Shown piece by piece: positions 37,696-46,787 of a stretch of DNA of 64,000 nucleotides. The notes under the pieces were generated by a model that made no database searches, was not told the origin of the DNA, and saw nothing but the letters and a program-made list of their open reading frames with translations. Location of the stretch: assembly GCF_025200925.1 (NCBI RefSeq), contig NZ_CP104174.1, positions 8,322,001 through 8,386,000 of the forward strand, written 5' to 3'. Source of the stretch: Bradyrhizobium sp. CB1015 (GTDB lineage: Bacteria > Pseudomonadota > Alphaproteobacteria > Rhizobiales > Xanthobacteraceae). The position numbers and the translations under genes were made by a program. Position 1 is the first letter of the stretch. Each line of letters starts with the position of its first letter.

Positions 37696-39396
37696 ATGAT
37701 CGACGATCTCTGGTACAAGAACGGCGTGATCTATTGCCTGTCCGTCGGCTCCTACATGGACGCCAACGGCGACGGCGTCGGCGATTTCAAGGGGCTGTTA
37801 CGGCGACTGGATTATCTGCACGGGCTTGGCATCACCACGATCTGGCTGATGCCGTTCCAGACCTCGCCGGGCCGCGACGACGGCTACGACGTCGCCGATT
37901 ATTACAGCGTCGATCCTCGCTACGGCACGCTCGGCGATTTCGTCGAGTTCACCCATGGCTGCAAGCAGCGCGGCATCCGCGTCATCATCGACCTCGTCGT
38001 CAACCACACCTCGGACCAGCACCACTGGTTCAAGGCGGCGCGGCGCGACAAGAGCTCGTCCTATCGCGACTGGTACGTCTGGTCGGACAAGAAGCCTCCC
38101 GGTGCCAACAAAGGCATGGTGTTTCCCGGCGTGCAGAAATCGACCTGGACGCGCGACAAGGAATCCGGCGCGTATTACTTCCATCGCTTCTACGATTTCC
38201 AGCCCGACCTCAACACCTCGAACCCGCATGTGCAGGCCGAGATCCTGAAGATCATGGGGTTCTGGATCCAGCTCGGCGTCTCCGGCTTCCGCATGGACGC
38301 GGTGCCGTTCGTGATCGCGACCAAGGGCGCGAAGGTGAAGAAGCCGGTCGAGCAGTACGACATGCTGCGCGCCTTCCGCGAATTCCTGCAATGGCGGCAG
38401 GGCGACGCCATCATCCTCGCCGAAGCCAATGTGCTGCCGAAGACGGACATGGAATATTTCGGCCGCGACGCCGACCGCATGCACATGATGTTCAACTTCC
38501 AGGTCAACCAGCACCTGTTCTATGCGCTGGCATCCGCCGATTCGCGTCCGCTGGCCAAGGCGCTGAAAGCGACAAAACCGCGGCCGGCGACGGCGCAATG
38601 GGGCCTGTTCCTGCGCAATCACGACGAGCTCGATCTGGGGCGTCTGACCAAGTCACAGCGCGACACGGTGTTCAAAGCGTTCGGACCCGACAAGGACATG
38701 CAGCTCTACGACCGCGGCATCCGCCGGCGGCTCGCGCCGATGCTGGGCGGCGACCGCAGGCGGCTCGAGCTCGCCTATAGCCTGATGTGCACGTTGCCGG
38801 GGACGCCCGTGATCCGCTACGGCGACGAGATCGCGATGGGCGACGATCTCTCGTTGCCCGAGCGCAATTGCGCGCGCACGCCGATGCAATGGTCGACCGA
38901 GCCGCATGGCGGCTTCACCAAGAGCGACAAGCCCGCCTGCCAGGTCATCGACGAGGGCCCTTACGGCTTTCCGCACGTCAATGTCGCAAAACAGCGGCGC
39001 GATCCGAACTCCATGCTGAACTGGACCGAGCGCATCATCCGCATGCGGAAGGAGGTGCCGGAGGTCGGCTGGGGCGATTTTACGGTCATTCCCGTGCGCG
39101 ATCCCGCGGTGTTCATCATGCGCTACGATTGGCGCAACAATTCGGTGCTGTTCGTGCACAATCTCGACGAGAAGCCGCGCGAGATCGCGTTCTCAGTGGG
39201 GCTATCAGGCGAGGCCGGCGCGCACCTGATCAATCTGCTCGCGGAGGACCACAGCCACGCCGACAAGCGCGGCCAGCATCGCGTCGTGCTGGAGCCCTAT
39301 GGCTACCGCTGGTACCGCGTCGGCGGGCTGGATTATCTGTTGAAGCGGAGCGATATCGACGAGGCCGTGGGCGGGAAGAAGAAGCATCCGGGGTGA
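37696..39396 (+). CDS. GH13 alpha-amylase-family enzyme, trehalose synthase-like
   Basis: A 566-residue GH13 enzyme with the TIM-barrel motifs IDLVVNHTS (I), GFRMDAV with nucleophile D201 (II), ILAEANV with acid/base E243 (III) and FLRNHDELD with D310 (IV). The N-terminus LWYKNGVIYCLSVGSYMDANGDG and the segment RTPMQWSTEPHGGFT are typical of maltose-trehalose converting (TreS, GH13_16) and related glucosyltransferases. There is no fused maltokinase. It likely acts on alpha-glucosides in trehalose or maltose metabolism, in the cytoplasm, as there is no signal peptide. ATG 37696 (MIDDLWYK) is chosen; longer frames run into the repeat upstream. Confidence 0.88.
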   Translation: MIDDLWYKNGVIYCLSVGSYMDANGDGVGDFKGLLRRLDYLHGLGITTIWLMPFQTSPGRDDGYDVADYYSVDPRYGTLGDFVEFTHGCKQRGIRVIIDLVVNHTSDQHHWFKAARRDKSSSYRDWYVWSDKKPPGANKGMVFPGVQKSTWTRDKESGAYYFHRFYDFQPDLNTSNPHVQAEILKIMGFWIQLGVSGFRMDAVPFVIATKGAKVKKPVEQYDMLRAFREFLQWRQGDAIILAEANVLPKTDMEYFGRDADRMHMMFNFQVNQHLFYALASADSRPLAKALKATKPRPATAQWGLFLRNHDELDLGRLTKSQRDTVFKAFGPDKDMQLYDRGIRRRLAPMLGGDRRRLELAYSLMCTLPGTPVIRYGDEIAMGDDLSLPERNCARTPMQWSTEPHGGFTKSDKPACQVIDEGPYGFPHVNVAKQRRDPNSMLNWTERIIRMRKEVPEVGWGDFTVIPVRDPAVFIMRYDWRNNSVLFVHNLDEKPREIAFSVGLSGEAGAHLINLLAEDHSHADKRGQHRVVLEPYGYRWYRVGGLDYLLKRSDIDEAVGGKKKHPG

Positions 39397-39431
39397 CGTA
39401 GCCGCGCACCGCCGTGGCCACAATCTCCGCT

Positions 39432-39593
39432 GTCGACCCGGACAAGCGCGCCTCAGGCGCGCGTAGATCCGGGACCCATATCCACTGGATGAAATATGGG
39501 GCGAGATGGTAACTTCGAGTCTTCGCAAGACTGCTTCCTGTGGGCATGGGTCCCGGATCGGCGCGCGCTTAGGGCGCGCTTGTCCGCGACGAC
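39432..39593. repeat. Family A repeat, copy 8, between convergent GH13 genes
   Basis: TGTCGACCCGGACAAGCGCG at the left and GCGCTTGTCCGCGACGACA at the right are imperfect inverted ends. The core GGTAACTTCGAGTCTTCGCA is present. Confidence 0.75.
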
Positions 39594-39596
39594 AGT

Positions 39597-41195
39597 TTAC
39601 GACGACGCCACCACCACGCCCTCGTTGCCGCGCAGGTCCAGCACGCCTTCGATCTCCTCACCTTCGCGATCCAGGAAGGTCGACAGCAAGATGCTGCTGC
39701 CGAAACGGATCGCGCTGGTGGTCACCGCGACCGGATCGGGGCCGAGATTGAGCGCCACGATCACGGCCTTGCCGCCGGCCTCGCGGCGGTAGATCAGGAG
39801 ATCGCCTTGCGCGGCGATCGGATGATAATCGCCTGCGACCAGCGGGGGACAGCTCTTCCGCAAGCCGATCAGGCGCTTGTAGAGACTGAGGATGGAGCGT
39901 GGATCGGCTTCGAGATTGGCGACATTCTCGCGGATGTGGTCCTCCGGCAGCGGCAGCCACGGCCTTGCTTGCGAAAAACCGGCGAAGTTCGAGGAATCCC
40001 ATTGCATCGGCGTGCGGCAGCCGTCGCGGCCGACACCGATGCCGGGCACGTTCTTCTCGAAGGGATCGCGCACGTCCTCCAGCGCAATCGCGAGCTGGTG
40101 CATGCCGATCTCGTCGCCGTAGTAAAGCGTCGGCGTGCCGCGCAGCGTCAGCAGCAGCATGGCGGCGACGCGGGCCTGCTCGGGCCCGACGCGGCTCGCG
40201 ACGCGCGGGCGATCGTGATTGCCGAGCACCCAGTTCGGCCAGGCACCGCGCGGCAGCGCCTTTTCGTAATCCTCGATGATCTTCTCGATCGAGCGGGCGC
40301 TCCAGAAAGTCGAGAGCAGCGCGAAATTGAACGGCATCTGCGCGCCGGTGAGATCGTTGCCGTAATAGGCCATGAGCCGGTGCAGCGGCAGATAGATCTC
40401 GCCGATCAAGACGCGCGCGTCATAGGAATCGGTGACACGCCGCATCTCGGCGATGACATCGTGCACCTCCGGCTGGTCGGTGGAATATTGCGTCAGGATC
40501 CTCTCGTTCGGCGGACGGCCCTCGACATAATGCGGGTTGGGCGGGTTGTCGCGGAATTCGGCGTCCTTGATCAGGTGCCAGATCACGTCGACGCGAAAGC
40601 CGTCGACGCCCTTCTCCAGCCAGAACCGCATCACGTCGTAGATCGCGGCGCGGACGTCCGGATTGCGCCAGTTGAGATCCGGCTGCTGGGGGAGGAAGGC
40701 GTGGTAGTAATATTGGCCGGTGGTCTCGTCGAAAGCCCACGCGCTGCCGCCGAACTCGGACAGCCAATTGTTCGGCACGCCGCCGCCCGGCGCCGGATCG
40801 CGCCAGATGTACCAATCGCGCTTGGGATTGTCGCGCGAGGACCGGCTCAGGGCGAACCAGGGGTGCTGATCGGAAGTGTGGTTCGGCACGAGGTCGAGGA
40901 TCAGCTTCAGGCCATTGTCATGGGCGGCCGCGAGCAATGCGTCGAAATCCGCCATCGTGCCGAACAGCGGCTCGATGCCGACATAATCCGAGATGTCGTA
41001 GCCGAAATCCGCCATCGGCGAGGGAAAGATCGGCGACAGCCAGATCGCGTCGACGCCGAGCGATTTGACGTAAGGCAGTCGCCGCAGGATGCCGGCGAGA
41101 TCGCCGACGCCGTCGCCGTCCGAGTCCTGAAACGAGCGCGGATAGATCTGATAGAAGATGCCGTCGCGCCACCAATTCTCGTTGTCGTGAGCCAT
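39597..41195 (-). CDS. GH13 alpha-glucosidase (oligo-1,6-glucosidase-like)
   Basis: A 532-residue GH13 enzyme starting NWWRDGIFYQIYPRSFQDSDGDGVGDLAGI, the classic alpha-glucosidase opening. The catalytic residues are D203 (GFRVDV), E266 (LIGEIYLP) and D328 (VLGNHDRPR), with motif I LDLVPNHTS. The end of domain B and YYHAFLPQQPDLNWRNPDV fit the GH13_17/23/30 group, which hydrolyses or transfers terminal alpha-glucosyl residues. No signal peptide is seen. The start at ATG 41195 is chosen because the frame upstream is antisense to the hydrolase gene at 41358. It is convergent with the other GH13 gene, so the two are not one operon. Confidence 0.92.
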   Translation of the reverse strand: MAHDNENWWRDGIFYQIYPRSFQDSDGDGVGDLAGILRRLPYVKSLGVDAIWLSPIFPSPMADFGYDISDYVGIEPLFGTMADFDALLAAAHDNGLKLILDLVPNHTSDQHPWFALSRSSRDNPKRDWYIWRDPAPGGGVPNNWLSEFGGSAWAFDETTGQYYYHAFLPQQPDLNWRNPDVRAAIYDVMRFWLEKGVDGFRVDVIWHLIKDAEFRDNPPNPHYVEGRPPNERILTQYSTDQPEVHDVIAEMRRVTDSYDARVLIGEIYLPLHRLMAYYGNDLTGAQMPFNFALLSTFWSARSIEKIIEDYEKALPRGAWPNWVLGNHDRPRVASRVGPEQARVAAMLLLTLRGTPTLYYGDEIGMHQLAIALEDVRDPFEKNVPGIGVGRDGCRTPMQWDSSNFAGFSQARPWLPLPEDHIRENVANLEADPRSILSLYKRLIGLRKSCPPLVAGDYHPIAAQGDLLIYRREAGGKAVIVALNLGPDPVAVTTSAIRFGSSILLSTFLDREGEEIEGVLDLRGNEGVVVASS

Positions 41196-41357
41196 GCCGA
41201 AGACCACCCAAATCTGCCGCCTTGCGCGGGAGAACGCGACAGCAACGCCCCGGTTCAAATTGGCAGGCCAATTGGGACGGCCGTGTGACGGCTGTTCCGC
41301 GGCAGTGGGGCCGAATCTTTTGCTTGGCGGCCCGGCAAAAATCGGCATTGTGAGGCC

Positions 41358-42026
41358 ATGACCGAGCAAAACGACACCAAAGCCAAGGCGGGCGCGATCA
41401 TCGTTCCCGTGACGCTGTTCGAGCAGAACTGCACCATCATCTGGGACGAGCCTTCCAAGAAGGCCGTGGTGATCGATCCCGGCGGCGACGTGCCGAAGAT
41501 CCTGGAAGCGATCAAGAGAAGCGGCGTCACCGTGGAGAAGATCTGGCTGACCCACGGCCATATCGATCACGTCGGCGGCGCGGCCGAGCTGCGCGATGCG
41601 CTGAAGGTGCCGATCGAGGGGCCGCATGTCGCGGACAAGTTCCTGCTCGACAACGTAGTGGCGAGCGGCGCGCGCTTCGGCATGACCGGCGGGCGTGATT
41701 TCACGCCCGACCGCTGGCTCGAGGAAGGCGACAGCGTGTCGATCGGCGGCTTGCAGTTCGACATCCTGCATTGTCCGGGTCATTCGCCCGGCAGCGTGGT
41801 GTTCTTCAACGGGGATCTGCGGTTTGCCCATGTCGGCGACGTCCTGTTCGCCGGCTCGGTCGGACGCACCGACCTGCCCGGCGGCAGTCACGCCACGCTG
41901 ATCGACTCGATTCTGACGAAACTGCTGCCGCTCGGCGACGATGTCGGCTTCATCTGCGGCCACGGCGCCGGCTCGAGCATCGGCCAGGAGCGGATGACCA
42001 ATCCGTTCATCACCGGCGAGATGTAG
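41358..42026 (+). CDS. Metallo-beta-lactamase-fold hydrolase, glyoxalase II-like
   Basis: A 222-residue MBL-fold protein. The dinuclear metal motif is LTHGHIDHVGG (THGHIDH 65-71), followed by HCPGHSPGSVVFF (third His), HVGDVLFAGSVGRTDL (bridging Asp) and FICGHGAGSSIGQE (last His). The N-terminus VPVTLFEQNCTIIWDEPSKKAVVIDPGGD matches the YcbL/GloB-like type II group with hydroxyacylglutathione-like thioesterase activity. It lacks the C-terminal helical glutathione-binding extension of true glyoxalase II, so substrate specificity is open. It is cytoplasmic. Starts of the GH13 gene and this one are divergent, about 160 bases apart. Confidence 0.92.
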   Translation: MTEQNDTKAKAGAIIVPVTLFEQNCTIIWDEPSKKAVVIDPGGDVPKILEAIKRSGVTVEKIWLTHGHIDHVGGAAELRDALKVPIEGPHVADKFLLDNVVASGARFGMTGGRDFTPDRWLEEGDSVSIGGLQFDILHCPGHSPGSVVFFNGDLRFAHVGDVLFAGSVGRTDLPGGSHATLIDSILTKLLPLGDDVGFICGHGAGSSIGQERMTNPFITGEM

Positions 42027-42044
42027 GCATCGGCAAACTCCATT

Positions 42045-42196
42045 GTCATCCCGGACAAGCGCAAGCGCAGATCCGGATCCATAACCACTGAGATGTGGTT
42101 ACGGGGACTCGGAGTTACCTCTTCGTGCCCAACTTTGTCGTGTGGCTATGGGTTCCCGGATCGGCGCGCGCTTGGGGCGCGCCTGTCCGGGACGAC
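42045..42196. repeat. Family A repeat, copy 9
   Basis: GTCATCCCGG (42045-42054) and CCGGGACGAC (42187-42196). Interior ATAACCACTGAGATGTGGTTA hairpin and CGGAGTTACCTCTTCGTGC, a diverged core. It lies between two convergent genes. Confidence 0.75.
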
Positions 42197-42211
42197 AGTT
42201 GGGCTTGAGGC

Positions 42212-43411
42212 TTACTTCATCAGCCCCGCGGCCGTGAGCGCGCGCGTGATGATCTGGCCGAGGTCGAAGCCGCGCGCCTTCTCGCGCTGCGGCTCGGCCG
42301 GCTCTGCGGCGACCGCGGTGCGGATCGAGCGGGCGAGATGCGGCGCAGGCGAGAGCGCCGGTTTCGCCGCAGGCTTCGTGGCAGACTTCGTTGCGGACTT
42401 GGCGTCCGCCGTCTTCGTCGCGGCGTCCGCAATCCAGCCGGTGAGGCCGAAGAACTTGGCGATGTGGTAGGACGAGGAGATGCCGGCCTCGATCAGGAAG
42501 GCGCCTTCGATGCCGTAGCGCTGCTCGTTGTCGGCCAGCCCAAGCGGCGTGCCGTGCGCCATGTCGGTGATGGCATAGGACTCGACCAGCGTCTCGCCGT
42601 CCCTGTCCCACCAGGCCTGGCGCGGATAGCCGTCGACATTGGTCTCCGCCATCGGCACTTCGGGCAGACCGTGCAGGTCGAGCCACTGCTTGACGATCTC
42701 GTTGGCATTGCCGGGATTGACGGTGCGGTCGGCGCTGCCGTGCCATACCGAGACCCTCGGCCAGGGCCCGCGATGATCGGAGGCGCTGCGCACGAGATCG
42801 CCGAGCTCGCCCGCGGGACGCGCCGGGGAATGAAACATGCCGTCGAGCGCCTCGCGCAAGTTCGAGGCGATGCCGTAAGGCAGCCCGGCAATGATCGCGC
42901 CGGCGGTGAAGACTTCCGGATAGGTCGCGAGCATCACCGAGGTCATGCCGCCGCCGGCCGACAGGCCGGTAATGAAGACGCGCCTGGGATCGATGCGATG
43001 CGCCTTCACCATGTGCGCGATCATCTCGCGGATCGAACGCGGCTCGCCGCTGTCCCGCGCGGTGTCCTCCGGATTGAACCAGTTGAAGCAGGTGTTGGCA
43101 TTGTTGATGCGCTGCTGCTCGGGCATCAAGAGCGCAAAGCCGTAATGCTGAGCGAGCGTCGACCAGCCCGCGCCGAGATCGTAAGCGGCCGCCGTCTGCC
43201 CGCAGCCATGCAGCACGACGACGAGCGCGCGCGGCCGCTGCAATTGCGCCGGCACGAACGCGAACATGCGCAAGGCGCCGGGATTGTCGCCGAAGCCAGT
43301 GACCTCCTGCAGCGGGCTGAATCCATCTGCACCGCGGCCGGGCTCGGCGAAGCGCAGTCCGTCCAGCCGGGGCAGACGTCTCAACAGATCGATATTTCTG
43401 GCTAACGACAC
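42212..43411 (-). CDS. PHB-depolymerase-family esterase (LpqC-like)
   Basis: A 399-residue alpha/beta-hydrolase of the esterase PHB depolymerase family. The oxyanion region is VVVLHGCGQTAAAYD, the nucleophile elbow is FITGLSAGGGM (S151 in GLSAG), and later come VSVWHGSADRTVNPGNA (Asp) and ITDMAHGTPLG (His). It has no obvious signal peptide, so it may act inside the cell or leave by another route. A Lys/Ala/Pro-rich linker (about 335-370) ends in GFDLGQIITRALTAAGLMK, a tail seen in rhizobial members. I choose GTG 43411 with AGGA upstream. The substrate may be polyester or ferulate/acetyl esters. Confidence 0.85.
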   Translation of the reverse strand: MSLARNIDLLRRLPRLDGLRFAEPGRGADGFSPLQEVTGFGDNPGALRMFAFVPAQLQRPRALVVVLHGCGQTAAAYDLGAGWSTLAQHYGFALLMPEQQRINNANTCFNWFNPEDTARDSGEPRSIREMIAHMVKAHRIDPRRVFITGLSAGGGMTSVMLATYPEVFTAGAIIAGLPYGIASNLREALDGMFHSPARPAGELGDLVRSASDHRGPWPRVSVWHGSADRTVNPGNANEIVKQWLDLHGLPEVPMAETNVDGYPRQAWWDRDGETLVESYAITDMAHGTPLGLADNEQRYGIEGAFLIEAGISSSYHIAKFFGLTGWIADAATKTADAKSATKSATKPAAKPALSPAPHLARSIRTAVAAEPAEPQREKARGFDLGQIITRALTAAGLMK

Positions 43412-43900
43412 GGCAATTTCCTGGTGGGCGACGTTCAACGTCCAGCCCAACCAGATAGTTGCTGCGTTGCAAAATAAAAAGACCGTGCGCTGTCAATCCA
43501 GGTGAAATTCGCGGGAAATCCGCAGGATTCCGCACGTATTAACCGCGACGTGTCGATCTCGCGCCGATCCGCGACGCATCCGCGCCGGAAATGCGGCGCC
43601 GATCATGACGAATGTCACAAACGGCACGAGCGAGGCGAGAAATCCTGCGCGCGCTGATTGTGAAGCTGGCCGGCTCGAAGGCGAATGGCCGGACCGGCCC
43701 AATCGCGTTGCCGCCTCATTCTGATTCAGATCGCGCGATCTCGCGATGAAGCGCGAAGCGGGAGAGGAATACGCGACGTCTCGCTCGCTGCCACGCATGC
43801 CTGCATTCCACCGCGCGGGACATCGCGTGATTGCGTTCGTGCCGTCAGGCACGTAGCCTGACACGACCAACAAACAGAAAATTCAGCCGGAGAGAACGCC
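43412..43900. other. Unassigned 489-base intergenic region
   Basis: Between the divergent esterase and LLM oxidoreductase genes, so it should hold both promoters. The right end, ACGCC after GAGAG, gives the ribosome site for the rightward gene. An open frame across 43873-43493 on the minus strand has no domain or ribosome site and I do not annotate it. No repeat of the families seen elsewhere is present. Confidence 0.5.
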
Positions 43901-45136
43901 ATGGCGCGCCTGAAGTTCGGAGCCTTCCTTGCCCCGCATCACCCGATCGGGGAGCATCCGATGCTGCAGTTCCGGCGCGACCTCGACCTGGTCGAGCAGC
44001 TCGATGCGCTCGGCTATGACGAGTTCTGGTGCGGCGAGCATCATTCCTCGGGCTGGGAGATGATCGCCTCGCCCGAGATGTTCCTGGCCGCCGCCGGCGA
44101 GCGCACCAAGCGGATCAAGCTCGGCACCGGCGTGGTGTCGCTGCCCTATCACCATCCCTTCAACGTCGCCCAGCGCATGGTGCAGCTCGATCACATGACC
44201 GGCGGCCGCGCCATTTTCGGCTCCGGTCCCGGCGCGCTCGCCTCCGATGCACACACGCTCGGCATCGATCCGATGACGCAGCGCGATCGGCAGGACGAGG
44301 CGATCGGCATCATCCGCCGTCTCTTCAACGGCGAGCGCGTCACCGCCAAGAGCGACTGGTTCACGATGAACGACGCCGCGCTGCAGATCCTGCCGTTGCA
44401 GGAGGAGATGCCGTTCGTCGTGGCCTCGCAGATCTCGCCCTCCGGCATGACGCTGGCCGGCAAATACGGCATCGGCATCATCTCGCTGGGCTCGATGACG
44501 ACGCAGGGCCTGATGTCGCTGCAGCAGCAATGGCAGTTCGCCGAAGATGCCGCCAAGAAGCATGGTACCAAGGTCGACCGCGCCGACTGGCGCGTGCTGC
44601 TGACCTGGCACATCGCGGAGACGCGTGAACAAGCCCGCCGCGAGGCTGGCGCGGGGCTGATGCGCTGGCACAACGAATATAATGTCGGCACTCTGCAGCG
44701 GCCGGGCCTCACCGCGTTCTCATCGCCCGACGAGGCCGTCGACAAGACCGCCTTCGTCGAGGGGGCCGCGTCCACCATCGGCACGCCAGACGATCTCGTC
44801 AAAACCATCAAGAACGTGATGCAGGTCTCCGGCGGCGTCGGCGCCATCATCGGCTTCGTGCACGACTGGGCCAATCCGGAAAACACGCGGCGGAGCTGGG
44901 ACATGGTGGCACGCTACGTCGTGCCCGAGATCAACGGCTATATCGACGGTCTTCGCAAGTCGCAAAAATTCGTGATCGAGAACCGTGCGATCTTCGAGCG
45001 TGCCGGTCAGGCCGTGATGGCCAAGATCATGGAGAACGAGAAGGCCGCCGAGGCGCTGAAGGTCACCGGCCCCGGCCGCGTCGCCATTCCCGCCGTCAAC
45101 GCGCCGGATCTGCAGAAGGAAGCGGCGAAACGGTAG
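43901..45136 (+). CDS. LLM-class flavin-dependent oxidoreductase (bacterial luciferase-like)
   Basis: A 411-residue luciferase-like monooxygenase with the TIM-barrel features LKFGAFLAPHHPIGEHP, LVEQLDALGYDEFWCGEHHSSGWE, LGTGVVSLPYHHPFNVAQRMVQLDHMTGGRAIFGSGPG (shown here only as partial markers) and QDEAIGIIRRLF. It uses reduced flavin from a partner reductase to oxygenate an organic substrate. The sequence type resembles limonene 1,2-monooxygenase and related alkane/terpene monooxygenases, but the substrate cannot be assigned. The ribosome site GGAGAG precedes ATG 43901. A cytochrome P450 gene follows on the same strand, after a strong hairpin at 45146-45181. Confidence 0.9.
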   Translation: MARLKFGAFLAPHHPIGEHPMLQFRRDLDLVEQLDALGYDEFWCGEHHSSGWEMIASPEMFLAAAGERTKRIKLGTGVVSLPYHHPFNVAQRMVQLDHMTGGRAIFGSGPGALASDAHTLGIDPMTQRDRQDEAIGIIRRLFNGERVTAKSDWFTMNDAALQILPLQEEMPFVVASQISPSGMTLAGKYGIGIISLGSMTTQGLMSLQQQWQFAEDAAKKHGTKVDRADWRVLLTWHIAETREQARREAGAGLMRWHNEYNVGTLQRPGLTAFSSPDEAVDKTAFVEGAASTIGTPDDLVKTIKNVMQVSGGVGAIIGFVHDWANPENTRRSWDMVARYVVPEINGYIDGLRKSQKFVIENRAIFERAGQAVMAKIMENEKAAEALKVTGPGRVAIPAVNAPDLQKEAAKR

Positions 45137-45145
45137 GGCACGAAC

Positions 45146-45181
45146 CCATCGTTGTCTCGGCCTCGGCCGGGACAACGATGG
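45146..45181. terminator. Strong hairpin between the LLM oxidoreductase and P450 genes
   Basis: CCATCGTTGTC (45146-45156) and GACAACGATGG (45171-45181) are exact inverted repeats, extended by TCGGCC and GGCCGG around a two-base loop. It starts nine bases past the stop codon. No T-run follows, so it may end transcription weakly, or protect the upstream mRNA. Confidence 0.5.
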
Positions 45182-45271
45182 ATGAGTGACGATTTTGTGC
45201 GGAAGACGACCGCAGCTCATCGTGCCCGGATCGTGCTATGCTCGCGGGGTCAGCCAGTCGGAGCAATCGTC

Positions 45272-46648
45272 ATGTCGATGCAGAATGTGGCCGCCCCTGC
45301 GCTTCCGTTCACTCCGCCGCGGCGCAACGAGCTGACCCACATTCCCGGTGACGAAGGCTGGCCGATCATCGGCAAGACCTTTCAGGTGCTCGCCGATCCC
45401 AAGGGCCATATCGAGGCGAACGGCGCCAAGTACGGCCTGGTCTACCGCACGCATTTTTTCGGCGAGACCAATGTCGTGCTGCTCGGGCCCGAGGCCAACG
45501 AGCTCGTGCTGTTCGACCAGCAGAAGCTGTTCTCCTCGACCCATGGCTGGGACAAGGTGCTGGGGCTGTTGTTTCCGCGCGGATTGATGCTGCTGGATTT
45601 CGAGGAGCATCGCCTGCATCGCAAGGCGCTCTCGGTCGCGTTCAAGTCCGGGCCGATGAAGTCTTATCTCGGCGATCTCGACCGCGGCATTTCCGCGCGC
45701 GTCGCGCAATGGAAGGCGAAGCCGGGAGAGATGCAGCTTTATCCGGCGATGAAGCAGCTCACGCTCGATCTCGCCGCGGCCTCGTTCCTCGGCGCCGATA
45801 TCGGGCCCGAGGTCGACGAGATCAACCGCGCCTTCATCGACATGGTGGCCGCCGCCGTCACCCCGATCCGCCGCCCCCTGCCCGGCACCCAGATGGCGCG
45901 AGGGGTGAAGGGGCGCAAGCGCATCATCGCCTATTTCCGCGAGCAGATTCCGCTGCGGCGCGGCAATCACGGCGGCGACGATCTGTTCTCGCAGCTCTGC
46001 CGCGCCACCCATGAGGACGGCGCGCTGCTGTCGGACCAGGACATCATCGACCATATGAGCTTCCTGATGATGGCCGCGCACGACACGCTGACCTCGTCGC
46101 TGACCTCCTTCATCGGTGAGCTCGCGGCCCATCCGGACTGGCAGGACCGCTTGCGCGCGGAGGTGCTCGCGCTCGGCCTCGGCTCCGGCGCGCCGACCAG
46201 CTTCGACGATCTGGAAAAGATGCCGCTGACCGAGATGGCGTTCAAGGAAGCGCTGCGGCTCAAGCCGCCGGTGCCGTCGATGCCGCGCCGCGCGATGCGC
46301 GATTTCAGCTTCAAGGGTTTTGCGATCCCCGCCGGCACGGCGGTCGGCATCAACCCGCTTTATACGCATCACATGAAGGAGATCTGGCCGGAGCCGGACC
46401 GTTTCGATCCGCTGCGTTTCACCGAGGACGCGCAGCGCGGCCGCCACCGCTTCGCCTTCGTGCCGTTCGGCGGCGGCGCGCATATGTGCCTCGGCCTGCA
46501 CTTCGCCTACATGCAGGCGAAATGTTTCGCGCGGCACTTCCTGGAGAACATCGAGGTGTCGCTCGCACCAGGCTACAAGCCGGACTGGCAGATGTGGCCG
46601 ATCCCGAAGCCGCGGGATGGGCTCAGGGTGCGGGTGAAGGCGGTTTGA
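45272..46648 (+). CDS. Cytochrome P450
   Basis: A soluble bacterial P450 of 458 residues. The heme-thiolate loop is FVPFGGGAHMCLG, with proximal C406. The K-helix ExxR lies in MAFKEALRLKPPVP. The I-helix oxygen-activating segment is MMAAHDTLTSSLTSF, with the A-x-D-T pattern. The N-terminus is not a membrane anchor. The FGGGAHMCLGLHFAYMQAK form and the P-P-V-P start resemble CYP51/CYP-sterol-like or plant-type P450s more than camphor-type enzymes. Ferredoxin partners are not adjacent. ATG 45272 (MSMQNVAAP) has GGAG 9 bases upstream. Together with the LLM oxidoreductase it suggests oxidation of a hydrophobic compound, by inference only. Confidence 0.94.
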   Translation: MSMQNVAAPALPFTPPRRNELTHIPGDEGWPIIGKTFQVLADPKGHIEANGAKYGLVYRTHFFGETNVVLLGPEANELVLFDQQKLFSSTHGWDKVLGLLFPRGLMLLDFEEHRLHRKALSVAFKSGPMKSYLGDLDRGISARVAQWKAKPGEMQLYPAMKQLTLDLAAASFLGADIGPEVDEINRAFIDMVAAAVTPIRRPLPGTQMARGVKGRKRIIAYFREQIPLRRGNHGGDDLFSQLCRATHEDGALLSDQDIIDHMSFLMMAAHDTLTSSLTSFIGELAAHPDWQDRLRAEVLALGLGSGAPTSFDDLEKMPLTEMAFKEALRLKPPVPSMPRRAMRDFSFKGFAIPAGTAVGINPLYTHHMKEIWPEPDRFDPLRFTEDAQRGRHRFAFVPFGGGAHMCLGLHFAYMQAKCFARHFLENIEVSLAPGYKPDWQMWPIPKPRDGLRVRVKAV

Positions 46649-46652
46649 GCCT

Positions 46653-46779
46653 CTCGTGCCCCGGACGCGCGAAGCGCGAGCCGGGACCCAGAATCTTGCG
46701 ACACGTTCAGCTTGGAGAGATGGGCCCCGGCTCTGCAGCGCACCGCTGAAGGAGCGCTGCGCTGCGTCCGGGGCACGAG
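46653..46779. repeat. Family E palindromic repeat (complete copy)
   Basis: Exact 16-base ends CTCGTGCCCCGGACGC (46653-46668) and GCGTCCGGGGCACGAG (46764-46779). Inner GAGCCGGGACCCAG and GGGCCCCGGCTC arms. A partial copy lies at 420-511. Confidence 0.8.
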
Positions 46780-46787
46780 GGCGCCGC

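Noticed and set aside
41250-41290. A GGTTCAAATT motif hinting at a tRNA T-loop
   Set aside because: No cloverleaf can be drawn around it and it lies at the start region of two divergent genes.
41196-41963. Extension of the alpha-glucosidase by 256 upstream codons
   Set aside because: The extension is antisense to the metallo-beta-lactamase-fold gene and precedes the canonical glucosidase N-terminus.
43493-43873. A 126-codon minus-strand frame in the esterase/LLM gap
   Set aside because: No ribosome site, no domain, Arg/Ser-rich composition; likely chance.
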